Shown piece after piece: positions 54,721 to 63,883 of a stretch of DNA of 64,000 bases (position 1 is its first letter; each line of letters opens with the position of its first letter). A program made the translations under genes and the position numbers. The stretch is from Pseudoduganella violaceinigra DSM 15887 (lineage in GTDB: Bacteria > Pseudomonadota > Gammaproteobacteria > Burkholderiales > Burkholderiaceae_D). The notes under the pieces were generated by a model. The model was given only the letters and a program-made list of their open reading frames with translations, was not told the origin of the DNA and did no database searches. The DNA is taken from NCBI RefSeq assembly GCF_000425385.1, contig NZ_AUDI01000012.1, positions 218,263-282,262 of the forward strand, read 5' to 3'.

Positions 54721-54747
54721 TTTACGGCAAGCTTCGGCCAAACTTTA
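54721..54747 (-). promoter_or_regulatory. sigma-28 (FliA) promoter of flgM
   Basis: On the minus strand TAAAGTTT (54747-54740), an 11-bp spacer and GCCGTAAA (54728-54721) match the FliA consensus TAAAGTTT-N11-GCCGATAA with a single real difference. It lies about 49 bases before the flgM GTG. Confidence 0.85.
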
Positions 54748-54767
54748 GCTGGCATCATGGAACTTGT

Positions 54768-55454
54768 TTAAAAAGCCACTTCCACCAGCCCGCCCGGGCG
54801 GGCAATCCCGCTGATTTGCTGGCCATTATTGGCGCGGACCGCCACCACCTGGCCCTCGGCGGCCGAGCCGGCCGCCTTGCCCTCGGCCGAGACCGAGAAA
54901 CCATTGCCTGTCGAGACCAGCTTGACCAGCTGGCCTTGCAGGATCACCGGCCGGGCCTTGACCATGTCCACCCGCAGCGGCGTGCCGGCCGAAATCGACA
55001 GGCTGCTGGTCTTGCCCAGCAGCTGGCGCTTGTCGGTGGCGATGCCGGGCGGCAGGGCGGTCAGTTCGCCTTGCATGATTGCCAACTGCGTCTCCTCGAT
55101 GGCCTGGCCCTGCACCAGCGGCGCGGCGGCGGCCACATAGTTGCCCAGCACCGAGACCTGGCTTTGAATATAAACCGTCCAGGCCGAAGGCGCCGCACAG
55201 CGCACTCCCACCGTGGTCTTGCCCCAGGCGCGCGCGCCCGGCATCAGGAAGGCTTCCGGCGCCGGGCAGGGCGCCAGGTTCAGGCGCGGATCGACGGCGC
55301 CGACGCTGACCGTGACCTTGCCCGGCAGGCCGGCGCTCTGGACCTGCAGGAATTGTTCGGCCACCTGGCGCAGCGCAGCCGGTTCCATGCGCGTCGTGGC
55401 CGCCGTGGCAAGATTGGCTGCCAGCAAGGCGGCAAGAGCGAGAATCTGTTTCAT
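54768..55454 (-). CDS. flgA: flagellar P-ring assembly chaperone FlgA
   Basis: A 228-aa periplasmic protein with a signal peptide (MKQILALAALLAANLATA) and a C-terminal SAF domain (GTPLRVDMVKARPVILQGQLVKLVSTGNGF, then AAEGQVVAVRANNGQQISGIARPGGLVEVAF). It helps FlgI form the P ring. Divergent from flgB, as in most proteobacteria. The flgI gene itself is not in the window. Confidence 0.93.
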   Translation of the reverse strand: MKQILALAALLAANLATAATTRMEPAALRQVAEQFLQVQSAGLPGKVTVSVGAVDPRLNLAPCPAPEAFLMPGARAWGKTTVGVRCAAPSAWTVYIQSQVSVLGNYVAAAAPLVQGQAIEETQLAIMQGELTALPPGIATDKRQLLGKTSSLSISAGTPLRVDMVKARPVILQGQLVKLVSTGNGFSVSAEGKAAGSAAEGQVVAVRANNGQQISGIARPGGLVEVAF

Positions 55455-55581
55455 ATTGCCATCTTAGCCCCCGGGGACGGGCCGCAAGCGGCGAATAGGG
55501 GCAAAAACCCGGCCTTTCTCTGCCGATCAAGGTGCGGCATTGCTCCGTATCATCGAACCTGTCATCAAGCGGAGAAGTGCC

Positions 55582-55998
55582 ATGTTAGGCAAACTCGACA
55601 ACTACCTGCTGTTCAACGAAACCGCCCTCAGCCTGCGCGAAAAGCGCCAGGCCGTGCTGGCGTCGAATATCGCCAATGCCGACACGCCGAACTATAAGGC
55701 GCGCGACATCGACTTTTCCGCCAACCTGCAGGCGGCCATGCTGCGCGCCAGCACGCCGCAGCCGCTAAATACCACCGCCGCCCGGCACTTCCCGGGCCCG
55801 CCCCAGGACGGCAGCACGCTGCCGGACGGCACGCCGCTGCTGTACCGCCACCCGGCCCAGGGCGCAGTGGACGGCAACACGGTCGAGATGGATGCCGAAC
55901 GCAACAACTTTGCCGACAACGCGGTACGCTACGAGGCCGGGGTGACCTTTATCAATTCGCAGATCAAAGGCCTGCTGGCCGCGATCCAGGGAGGCTGA
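55582..55998 (+). CDS. flgB: flagellar proximal rod protein FlgB
   Basis: A 138-aa rod protein with the flagellar rod motif [21 protein letters not shown] and the C-terminal helix [26 protein letters not shown] lies 4-10 bases before ATG 55582; an in-frame start at 55540 is less likely. It begins the flgBCDEF run. Confidence 0.95.
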   Translation: MLGKLDNYLLFNETALSLREKRQAVLASNIANADTPNYKARDIDFSANLQAAMLRASTPQPLNTTAARHFPGPPQDGSTLPDGTPLLYRHPAQGAVDGNTVEMDAERNNFADNAVRYEAGVTFINSQIKGLLAAIQGG

Positions 55999-56000
55999 GC

Positions 56001-56405
56001 ATGTCCTTGTTCAGTATTTTCAATGTGTCCGGTTCGGCCATGAGCGCCCAGTCGCAGCGCTTGAACGCCGTGGCGTCCAATCTGGCCAATGCCGATAGCG
56101 CCACCAGTGCCAGCGGCGAAGCCTACCGCGCCAAGCAGGTGGTGTTCGAAGCCACCCCGACCGCCAATGGCGCCGCCACCGGCGTCAAGGTCAGCCAGGT
56201 GGTGGAAGACCCGTCGCCGCTGCGCCAGGTCTACGACCCCAAGCATCCGCTGGCGGACGAGAAGGGCTATGTGACGATGCCCAATGTGAATGTGGTCGAC
56301 GAGATGGTCAATATGCTGTCGGCCTCGCGTTCCTACCAGAACAATGTTGAAACGATGAATGCAGCCAAGACCCTGCTGCTGAAAACCCTCACGATTGGAC
56401 AGTAA
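56001..56405 (+). CDS. flgC: flagellar proximal rod protein FlgC
   Basis: A 134-aa rod protein. The N-terminal [20 protein letters not shown] and C-terminal [34 protein letters not shown] are the paired terminal helices of the axial family. It starts 2 bases after flgB and is followed by flgD. Confidence 0.96.
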   Translation: MSLFSIFNVSGSAMSAQSQRLNAVASNLANADSATSASGEAYRAKQVVFEATPTANGAATGVKVSQVVEDPSPLRQVYDPKHPLADEKGYVTMPNVNVVDEMVNMLSASRSYQNNVETMNAAKTLLLKTLTIGQ

Positions 56406-56407
56406 TC

Positions 56408-57100
56408 ATGGCCGTTACCAATACCCCTGTCACTGGCGCCGGCAGCCCGTCGCAAGCCCTGCTCAACGCGGTCAACACGCGCGACGGCAGCAATGCCGGC
56501 AAAAACGTGTCGGCCGACCAGGACAAGTTCATGACGCTGCTGATCACGCAGCTGAAGAACCAGGACCCGCTCAACCCGCTCGACAACGCGCAAGTGACCA
56601 GCCAGCTGGCGCAGCTGCAGACCGTCACCGGGATCAATAAGCTAAACGAGACGATCGAGTCGCTGAAGAAGGACTACGCCGCGTCGGCCTCGCTGCAGGC
56701 GACCAACCTGATCAACCATGGCGTGCTGGCGGCCGGCAAGAACCTGCAGCTGGCCTCCGGCAAGGGCTTGTTCGGTGTCGAGCTGAAGAACGCCGTCGAC
56801 ACGCTGCAGATCGATATCAAGAATGCCAGCGGCAAGGTGGTGCACTCGCTGTCGCTGCAGGCGGTCGATGCGGGCACGCTGCCGCTGGCCTGGGACGGCA
56901 AGATGGACGACGGCACGAGCGCGCCGGACGGCATGTACAGCGTGGCTGTCAGCGGCACCCTGGGCGGCAAGGCGGCCGAGGGCGTGCAGGCGCTGACCTT
57001 CGGCACCGTGGCCAGCGTGTCGACCGGTTCCGGCGGCACCAAGATCAATGTTCCAGCCATCGGCCAGTTGTCGATGGACGATATCAAGCAAGTTTTGTAA
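56408..57100 (+). CDS. flgD: flagellar hook assembly scaffold FlgD
   Basis: A 230-aa hook cap protein. The conserved N-terminal FMTLLITQLKNQDPLNPLDNAQVTSQLAQLQTVTGI (about 38-76) and the FlgD Ig-like/tudor-like C-terminal half (WDGKMDDGTSAPDGMYSV) are present. It is needed for hook polymerisation and then discarded. It starts 2 bases after flgC. Confidence 0.96.
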   Translation: MAVTNTPVTGAGSPSQALLNAVNTRDGSNAGKNVSADQDKFMTLLITQLKNQDPLNPLDNAQVTSQLAQLQTVTGINKLNETIESLKKDYAASASLQATNLINHGVLAAGKNLQLASGKGLFGVELKNAVDTLQIDIKNASGKVVHSLSLQAVDAGTLPLAWDGKMDDGTSAPDGMYSVAVSGTLGGKAAEGVQALTFGTVASVSTGSGGTKINVPAIGQLSMDDIKQVL

Positions 57101-57123
57101 GCCCAACCTGAAGGGGAAATACC

Positions 57124-58665
57124 ATGTTTCAACAAGGTCTCAGCGGTCTGAATGCCGCAGGCAAGTCGCTCGACGTGATCGGCAACAACATCGCCAACGC
57201 GAGCACGGTGGGCTTCAAAGGATCCCAGGCGCAATTTGCCGACCTGTATGCCAATTCCCTGAACGGCGTGGCGGGCAATAATCCCGGTATCGGCGTGAGC
57301 ATCTCGCGCATCGCCCAGCAGTTCACCCAGGGCAATATCGAGACCACCAACAACCCGCTCGATGTCTCCATCAATGGCGGCGGCTTCTTCCGCACCCTGG
57401 CGCCCAGCGGCGAAGTGCAGTATTCGCGCAACGGCCAGTTCCTGCTCGATAAGAACGGCATCATCACCAATGCCCAGGGCAATTCCATCACCGGCTACCT
57501 GGCCAACCAGTCCGGCGTGATCCTGGCCGGCGCGCCGGTGCCGATCAAGATCGATACCGCCGACCTGACCCCGGTGGAAACCACCGAAGCCAATTTCAAG
57601 ATCAACCTGTCGTCCACTTCGCCGGTGCCGACCAAGGTGCCGTTCGACGCCACCGATCCGCTGACCTATACCAAGCAGACCGTGATGGACGTGTTCGACA
57701 GCCTGGGTAATGCCCACACCATGTCGGTGTTTTATGTAAACAAGGGGAGCGGCATCTGGGACGTCTACGCCGGTAGCGACGGCGTCGAAATCGACGCCAA
57801 GAAAGTGGCGCAGGCGGTGCTGACCGATCCGGCTTCGCTGGCGGCGCGCACGGCCTACAACGCGGCGGCGACGGCCGGCAACGCGGCCGGCATGCTGGCC
57901 GCCCAGCAAGCCTATTCGGCGGCCGCCGGCGCCGCCATGACCGCGGCCGCCACCGCGGCTGGCGCGACGCCGGCCCAATTGGCGAAGCTGGCCGCCGTCT
58001 ATACCCCGCCGACCGACGTCGGCGCCGTGCCCGGCAACAACCCGGACATCATCGACCAAAAGCTGGCGGCGGCCATTACGGTCCCATCGGTCAAGGTCGG
58101 CACCCTGGCCTTCGATACGAACGGCGCCTTGAGCGCCGCGCGCATGGCGCTGCTGGTGCCGCCGCAGACCCTGCCATTCTCGGTCAACCTGCCAATTTTC
58201 CCGGACAACGGCGCCGACCTGATGATGACGATTTCCACCAACTTTGTCGGCACCACCCAGTACGGCTCGCCCACCAGCGAAAAAGAATCGACCCAGAACG
58301 GCTATTCCTCGGGCAGCCTGCAGCGTTTCTCGACCGATGCCAGCGGCACCATCATCGGCCAGTACAGCAACGGCAAATCGCGGCCGCTGGCGCAATTCGT
58401 GCTGGCCAACTTCGCCAGCCCGGACGGCCTGATCCCGCTCGGTAACAATGTCTGGGCCGAAAGCTCGGCCTCGGGCGCACCGCAGGTCGGCGCGCCGGGC
58501 CAGGGCAATATGGGCAATCTGCGCTCGTCTTCGGTGGAGTCGTCCAACGTCGACCTGACCAAGGAACTGGTCGACATGATCACGGCGCAGCGCGTCTACC
58601 AGGCCAATGCGCAGACCATCAAGACCCAGGACTCGGTGCTGCAAACCCTGGTCAACCTGCGTTAA
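57124..58665 (+). CDS. flgE: flagellar hook protein FlgE with Ala-rich insertion
   Basis: A 513-aa hook protein, about 100 residues longer than typical (~400). The N-terminal QQGLSGLNAAGKSLDVIGNNIANASTVGFKGS and C-terminal ESSNVDLTKELVDMITAQRVYQANAQTIKTQDSVLQTLVNLR are canonical. Residues about 226-320 are an Ala-rich insert (ARTAYNAAATAGNAAGMLAA and similar) ending near ITVPSV. It follows flgD by 23 bases. Confidence 0.94.
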   Translation: MFQQGLSGLNAAGKSLDVIGNNIANASTVGFKGSQAQFADLYANSLNGVAGNNPGIGVSISRIAQQFTQGNIETTNNPLDVSINGGGFFRTLAPSGEVQYSRNGQFLLDKNGIITNAQGNSITGYLANQSGVILAGAPVPIKIDTADLTPVETTEANFKINLSSTSPVPTKVPFDATDPLTYTKQTVMDVFDSLGNAHTMSVFYVNKGSGIWDVYAGSDGVEIDAKKVAQAVLTDPASLAARTAYNAAATAGNAAGMLAAQQAYSAAAGAAMTAAATAAGATPAQLAKLAAVYTPPTDVGAVPGNNPDIIDQKLAAAITVPSVKVGTLAFDTNGALSAARMALLVPPQTLPFSVNLPIFPDNGADLMMTISTNFVGTTQYGSPTSEKESTQNGYSSGSLQRFSTDASGTIIGQYSNGKSRPLAQFVLANFASPDGLIPLGNNVWAESSASGAPQVGAPGQGNMGNLRSSSVESSNVDLTKELVDMITAQRVYQANAQTIKTQDSVLQTLVNLR

Positions 58666-58676
58666 GCGAGTCAGCG

Positions 58677-59420
58677 ATGGACCGCCTCATCTACACCGCC
58701 GCCACCGGCGCCCGCCACATCCTGGAGCAGCAGGCCACCACGTCGAACAACCTGGCCAATGCGACCACGACGGGCTTTCGGGCCCAGTTCGACTCCTTCC
58801 GCGCCGTGCCGGTGGTGGGCGAGGGCTTGCCGACCCGGACCTTCGTGGTCGACAACACGGTGGGCTCGGACTTCCGGGCCGGGGTGATGCAGACCACGGG
58901 GCGGGCGCTGGATGTGGCCTTGCGCGGCGACGGCTTCATCGCCGTGCAGTCGAGCGACGGTTCGGAAGCCTACACCCGCAACGGCAGCCTGAAAGTCAGC
59001 GAAAACGGCATGCTGCAAACCGCGGCCGGCCTGACCCTGGTGGGCGAGAACGGCCCGATCGCGATCCCGCCCGATGCCGACGTGGCGGTCGCCGCCGACG
59101 GCACCGTGTCGGCCATTGACACCACGCAGGCCAAGCCGGGGCCCTCCAACGTGCTGGGGCGCATCAAGCTGGTCAATCCCGACACCAAGGGCCTGGTGCG
59201 CGGCGACGACGGCCTGTTCCGCCAGCAGAGCGGCCTGCCGGCCGACGCCGACCAGACGGTGCGCCTGGCCGACGGCACCCTGGAAGGCAGCAACGTCAAC
59301 GCCATCGACGCCATGGTCAATATGATCGCCCTGGCGCGCTCCTTCGAAACGCAGATGAGCCTGCTGAAAAATGCGGAAAACAATGCCGCAAAAGCCACAC
59401 AAGTCTTGGCGTTGAATTAA
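58677..59420 (+). CDS. flgF: flagellar distal rod protein FlgF
   Basis: A 247-aa rod protein: MDRLIYTAATGARHILEQQATTSNNLANATTTGFRAQ at the N-terminus, the GRALDVALRGDGFIAVQ motif, and the C-terminal LEGSNVNAIDAMVNMIALARSFETQMSLLKNAENN. Normally flgG follows immediately; here a GGDEF-EAL gene does. Confidence 0.94.
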   Translation: MDRLIYTAATGARHILEQQATTSNNLANATTTGFRAQFDSFRAVPVVGEGLPTRTFVVDNTVGSDFRAGVMQTTGRALDVALRGDGFIAVQSSDGSEAYTRNGSLKVSENGMLQTAAGLTLVGENGPIAIPPDADVAVAADGTVSAIDTTQAKPGPSNVLGRIKLVNPDTKGLVRGDDGLFRQQSGLPADADQTVRLADGTLEGSNVNAIDAMVNMIALARSFETQMSLLKNAENNAAKATQVLALN

Positions 59421-59434
59421 GGTTGCAATAAGTT

Positions 59435-59455
59435 CGTTGCCGCTCGGCAACGTTT
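59435..59455 (+). terminator. weak terminator-like hairpin after flgF
   Basis: CGTTGCC-GCTC-GGCAACG (59435-59452), a 7-bp perfect stem with a tetraloop, is followed by only three T residues. It begins 15 bases after the flgF stop and could end the flgBCDEF message. Confidence 0.4.
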
Positions 59456-59526
59456 GGCCGTTGCGGCATTGCGCATCGTGCCCGGATTCCCCATCATGGA
59501 ATCTTTTCATCCTGCAGCCCACGCTT

Positions 59527-61854
59527 ATGGCTCCCTCCGAGGAACGCTATGCCGCCGTGGTCCTGCCGTTCGCGCTGGCCGTGGCGGCTTTGACCCTGGT
59601 GGCGGTATTCAGCCTGTCCATTGCGGCCACGCTGCGCGCCTACGTGGGCGGGGAGAGCCATTGGTCGAAAGGCCAGAAGGCCGCCATCGCCTCGCTGCAG
59701 CGCTACCTGGTCACGGCTGACGAGCAGGACTACCGCCAATTCCAAGCCGAGCTGGCCGTGCCCTTGTCGGACATGCGCGCGCGCCGCGAAATGGACAAAC
59801 CGGACATGGACTGGGCGGTGGTGCGCGAAGGCTTTCTTGGCGGCCGCAATGCCGAGGAAGACATCCGCGGCCTGGTCTGGCTGTACCGCAACTTCAAGTT
59901 TCTCGACCTGATGGCGCGCGCCATCGCGTATTGGGAGCATAGCGACGAACACCTGCTGCGCCTGGATGCGCTCGGCGAGCGCGTGCACGCGATGACGCCG
60001 CAGGGGCGCCGCGCCCCGGCGGTGCTGCTGGAAATCCAGGAAATCGACCGCCGCCTGACGCCCCTGGCGATCGGTTTTGCCGGCGCCATCAGCGACGCCG
60101 CGCGCCAGGTATCGAATGCCCTGATGGCCGTACTGCTGCTGGCGGCCGCCGTGCTGGCCTGGAGCGGCCACCGCTACCTGCGGCGCTCCTTCGCGCGCCG
60201 CGAACGCCTGCTGCAGCAGCTGCGCCAAAGCGAGGCGGAAGCCTTTGCCGAAAAAGAGCTGGTGCAGGTGACCCTGGGCTCGATCGCCGACGCCGTCATC
60301 ACGACGGACCAGGCGCATTGCGTCAGCTACTGCAACCGCAACGCCGAACAGATGCTGGGCCTGCGGCAATCGGCCATGCTGGGCCGCCCGCTCGACGAGG
60401 TGTGCAGGCTGGAAGGCGAGGCCAAGGCGCTGCACGTGCTGGCGGCCGACGGCACGGATGTACCGGTCGACCGGTCCGTGGCGCCGATCCACGCCCCGGA
60501 CGGCACCGCCATCGGCCAGGTCATCGTGCTGCACGACGCCAGCGAAGCGCGGCGCCATGCCGCCCAGCTGACCTACCAGGCCACGCACGACGATCTGACC
60601 GACATCATGAACCGGCGTGAATTCGAACGCCGCCTGCGCGAGCTGCTGGCGGTGCTGCGCCGGGGCGGCGGCGGCGAGCACGCCGTGCTGTACCTCGACC
60701 TGGACCGCTTCAAGATCGTCAACGACACCAGCGGCCACGCGGCGGGCGATGAACTGATCAAGCAAGTCAGCAAGCTGCTGCAAGCCACGCTGCGCGAGCG
60801 CGATATTGTGGGCCGCCTGGGCGGCGACGAATTCGGCATCATGCTGACCCAGTGCAGCCACAGCGACGCCCTGATCGTGGCGGAAAAAGTGCGCAAGGCC
60901 GTGGTCGAGCTGCACTTCGCCTGGGGCGTGCGCAGTTACCGCATCGGCGTCAGTATCGGCGTGGTGCTGCTCGATGGCGAGAGCAGCAGCTTGAAGGAAG
61001 TCATGACAGCGGCCGATGCCGCCTGTTATATGGCGAAGGAAAAGGGCCGCAACCGCATCCACGTGTACAGCGACGACGATGCCGAACTGTCGGTGCGCCA
61101 CACTGAAATGGAAGCGGTATCGCGCATCCGCGCCGCGCTGGAGAACGACCGCTTCTGCCTGCACCTGCAGACCATCGCCCCGCTGCGGCCTGGCGGGCGG
61201 GCGCACGCCGAAGTGCTGGTGCGCATGCTGGACGAGGAGGGCGGCCTGGTGCCGCCGATGGCCTTCATCCCGGCAGCCGAGCGCTACGACTTGATGCCCC
61301 TGCTGGACCGCTGGGTGATCCATCACGCCTTCAGCGCGCTGGCCACGCAGCCGGCCGGCACCAGCTGGGCCATTAACCTGTCGGGCGCCTCGGTGTGCGA
61401 CGAGGGTTTGCTGGAATACGTGCTCGAGCAGCGGCGCGCCAGCGGCATCGCGCTCGAAAACGTCTGCTTCGAAATCACGGAAACGGCAGCCGTGGCCAAC
61501 CTGGCCCAGGCCGCGGCGCTGATCCAGGACTTGCAGGCGCAGGGTGCCCGCTTCGCGCTGGACGACTTTGGCGCCGGCATGTCTTCCTTCGCCTACTTGA
61601 AGCATTTACCGGTCGACTACGTGAAGATCGACGGCAGCTTCATTCGCGGCATTCTGCACAGCCCGACCGAACGTGCCATGGTCGAATCGATCAACCAGAT
61701 CGCGCATGTGATGGGCAAGCAGACCATTGCCGAGTTCGTGGAAGACGACGCTATCCTAGCTTGTCTGCGAGCCATGGGCGTGGACTTTGCCCAAGGCTAT
61801 GGTGTGGGGCGGCCGCAGCCGTTGATGCCTGTGCCGTCTGTTGATGTGGTTTGA
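59527..61854 (+). CDS. membrane GGDEF-EAL protein (cyclic-di-GMP turnover)
   Basis: A 775-aa protein. A first transmembrane helix (about 12-35), a ~150-residue periplasmic region, a second helix (about 195-215), a PAS-like domain (about 240-355), GGDEF (about 360-530, motif RLGGDEFG intact) and EAL (about 535-770) follow. In the EAL domain the leading motif is EVL, and the later motifs are FEITE, LDDFGAGMSSF, KIDGSF and AEFVE; most catalytic acids are retained. It may synthesise, degrade or sense c-di-GMP. Start ATG 59527. Confidence 0.88.
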   Translation: MAPSEERYAAVVLPFALAVAALTLVAVFSLSIAATLRAYVGGESHWSKGQKAAIASLQRYLVTADEQDYRQFQAELAVPLSDMRARREMDKPDMDWAVVREGFLGGRNAEEDIRGLVWLYRNFKFLDLMARAIAYWEHSDEHLLRLDALGERVHAMTPQGRRAPAVLLEIQEIDRRLTPLAIGFAGAISDAARQVSNALMAVLLLAAAVLAWSGHRYLRRSFARRERLLQQLRQSEAEAFAEKELVQVTLGSIADAVITTDQAHCVSYCNRNAEQMLGLRQSAMLGRPLDEVCRLEGEAKALHVLAADGTDVPVDRSVAPIHAPDGTAIGQVIVLHDASEARRHAAQLTYQATHDDLTDIMNRREFERRLRELLAVLRRGGGGEHAVLYLDLDRFKIVNDTSGHAAGDELIKQVSKLLQATLRERDIVGRLGGDEFGIMLTQCSHSDALIVAEKVRKAVVELHFAWGVRSYRIGVSIGVVLLDGESSSLKEVMTAADAACYMAKEKGRNRIHVYSDDDAELSVRHTEMEAVSRIRAALENDRFCLHLQTIAPLRPGGRAHAEVLVRMLDEEGGLVPPMAFIPAAERYDLMPLLDRWVIHHAFSALATQPAGTSWAINLSGASVCDEGLLEYVLEQRRASGIALENVCFEITETAAVANLAQAAALIQDLQAQGARFALDDFGAGMSSFAYLKHLPVDYVKIDGSFIRGILHSPTERAMVESINQIAHVMGKQTIAEFVEDDAILACLRAMGVDFAQGYGVGRPQPLMPVPSVDVV

Positions 61855-62084
61855 CTTCTGGTGTTTTATTGGCGACCTCAATTCGTATTTTTCGTCGATT
61901 GCGGGCCTGTTTGCATTTCCATCATCCCTGTTCATCTTTCTATTGCGTACCTTGCTTTACGATCGTGATCGAAGTCCCTTCTAGATGATGGAATTGCTTT
62001 TTTAAGCCTGGAGATACTGTCTTCCGCGTAGCTGATCATTTAATCGCAACCACATTACGCGTAGATGTCCATTGCAGCGCACAC

Positions 62085-63443
62085 TCAGTTGGCCTTACCC
62101 CCATCATCTCCTGCGGGCCCGTTTGCTTTATTCGCAAAGGCCCCTGGTCGAATCCGGATTGACTGCAGCACCTGCTCAAATATCTCGCGCCCCACTTTAT
62201 ACGGCGGAGGAACCTGCCCGCGCAGCGCCGGATGGTCCGGCTTGTTAGAGTTATCGTTTCCCGAGACTGGCGCTAGCTTCGACTTATATTCGTCGGATAG
62301 AACTGCGCTCATATGAAGGACCAAATGTGGACGATCAGCCCGCCCTTCCTCTCCCAACACTTCTGCTTCCATGTCATAGGCCTGTTCAGCAGGCACGCAG
62401 TCAGTCGACGTTGAGCAGATCGGCCCATACTCATGTGCAGTCATCTGTCCCGGCATGCCAAGAATCTTAACAGCGTGCGGCCCGTGACGGTGCGTCATGC
62501 CAGTTTGATTCGTCATCGCATACACTGCACTTGTTCTTGGGAGCTTTATCCTGTCCTTCGGGTCTATGTTTTCCGCCGGAGTTATTGCGACATAAAACAG
62601 GAGATTCGGCTGCTGTTTCAACTGGAAAGGAATGCGAACCGTGAACCGACTTTGGGGGCCAGCTGGCTCATTGATAAAGCCGAATCCGGTACAGAAACCT
62701 GGGGAATGAGGAATTGAATTGGGTGGGCGCGTGACGTACTGTCTACGAATTCGCTGGAGCTCATTTTCCGCGGCTTTGGGACTGCCTGGCTCAAGCGTCG
62801 TTAGCGGGCCATCAAAGACCCGTACGCGCTTGTCCAAGTCATCACGAAAGCCCCCAATAAAACTCTTCTCACTTCGGATTGCAAACGATTTTGAATCATT
62901 TAGCTTTGCCACACCTGAAACACGAGCCCCTGCAATCAGCTCATTGAGTGCAGCTTCCTCATCTTTGAGAATGCCTTTCTGGAATTCGCTATGCGGCTCC
63001 TTACGAACGCGTTCGCGCCAATGCGCGACCTCCTCACGATGCGAACTGATCGATAGGCGGTATTCTTCAGGGGTAGAGACTTTCCCGTTCACTTCATTCT
63101 TGAGTTGCTTAAACCCTGCATTATCGGAAGGGTACGATTCAAGAATATTTAAGCCGCCATACCGAAGCTCTCCCCAAAAATCCCCGCCACCGATCCCTTC
63201 AATTTGGAATGCCGAGTCAAACTTCAGAGGCGTAGCGCCCAAAATCACCTGCGATGGCACGTCCATGGCAACGTGCCCCAAGCAAATCGATTCCCAACCT
63301 GAGCGCGCGGCGTACTTTCCAGATCCTTCACTCGATAATTCTGCTGCTCGAGTGCCCCCGAGTGCTGCCACTGCGATGGCTATAGCCGCGAGCGCCCGAA
63401 GACTAGCACCAAGACTAGCGCGATTATGCACACATCGTTCCAT
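62085..63443 (-). CDS. T6SS immunity-like protein (Tli4-type)
   Basis: A 452-aa exported protein: signal peptide (about 1-35, ending near GGTRAAEL) and a lower-GC coding sequence than the rest of the window. The early Cys motif ICLGHVAMDVP resembles the start of Tli4-family immunity proteins (CLGR...IDVP), and the repeated beta-rich layout fits, but this is recalled, not searched. Such proteins neutralise lipase effectors of type VI secretion. ATG 63443 follows GAGGA; ATG 63461 is an alternative. Its start overlaps the stop of the truncated gene upstream. Confidence 0.6.
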   Translation of the reverse strand: MERCVHNRASLGASLRALAAIAIAVAALGGTRAAELSSEGSGKYAARSGWESICLGHVAMDVPSQVILGATPLKFDSAFQIEGIGGGDFWGELRYGGLNILESYPSDNAGFKQLKNEVNGKVSTPEEYRLSISSHREEVAHWRERVRKEPHSEFQKGILKDEEAALNELIAGARVSGVAKLNDSKSFAIRSEKSFIGGFRDDLDKRVRVFDGPLTTLEPGSPKAAENELQRIRRQYVTRPPNSIPHSPGFCTGFGFINEPAGPQSRFTVRIPFQLKQQPNLLFYVAITPAENIDPKDRIKLPRTSAVYAMTNQTGMTHRHGPHAVKILGMPGQMTAHEYGPICSTSTDCVPAEQAYDMEAEVLGEEGRADRPHLVLHMSAVLSDEYKSKLAPVSGNDNSNKPDHPALRGQVPPPYKVGREIFEQVLQSIRIRPGAFANKANGPAGDDGGKAN

Positions 63444-63783
63444 TGACCGGATCCTCGTCATTTATAGTTAGCAATACTGTGCTCATTAAGCCTGGTTGGT
63501 TATTCTCACTTATTGTCCAATATGTCGGCAATGCGGTGAAGAATCCCATTAATCCATCAGGTGCGGTTGCTGATGCCTTGTGAGCGTCCCAAAATGCAGC
63601 ATCGAATGGCATACGAATTCCGACTGCAATGGTTTCTTTTTCGGTACTGTTTGGCGCACAAGTTGGCCATATCGATGCACCACGACGCTGCGCCACCGAT
63701 AGGGCAGGGGAACTCCATGGAACGAAGTCAAACGCTTTCGGGAACCTCGAATAACCGACAATTCGGACTTGGGTGCCGTGCAA
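63424..63783 (-). pseudogene. 5'-truncated gene of unknown function, probably cut by an IS
   Basis: About 119 codons remain open, ending LLTINDEDPVNGTMCA. Only a TTG is available as a start (63783) and the frame continues into the IS-flanking sequence until a stop at 63834-63832, so the true 5' end seems to be missing. The residues FDAAFWDAHKASATAPDG and FFTALPTYWTISENN are not recognised. Its stop overlaps the Tli4-like start by 20 bases, as expected of an effector-immunity pair, so it may be the tail of a T6SS effector; this is inference. Confidence 0.45.
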
Positions 63784-63883
63784 AAGGTGGCGTAAGTGGG
63801 AAAATCCCCCGTGCTCGCTCCCAGCTCGGTGCTATTTCCCGTCCGTCACCACCATTTTCAGTGATGTGGGCGGACTTCGGGCG

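Noticed and set aside
55500..55560. Weak sigma-28-like GCCGATCA before flgB
   Set aside because: No TAAA-type -35 element at the required spacing.
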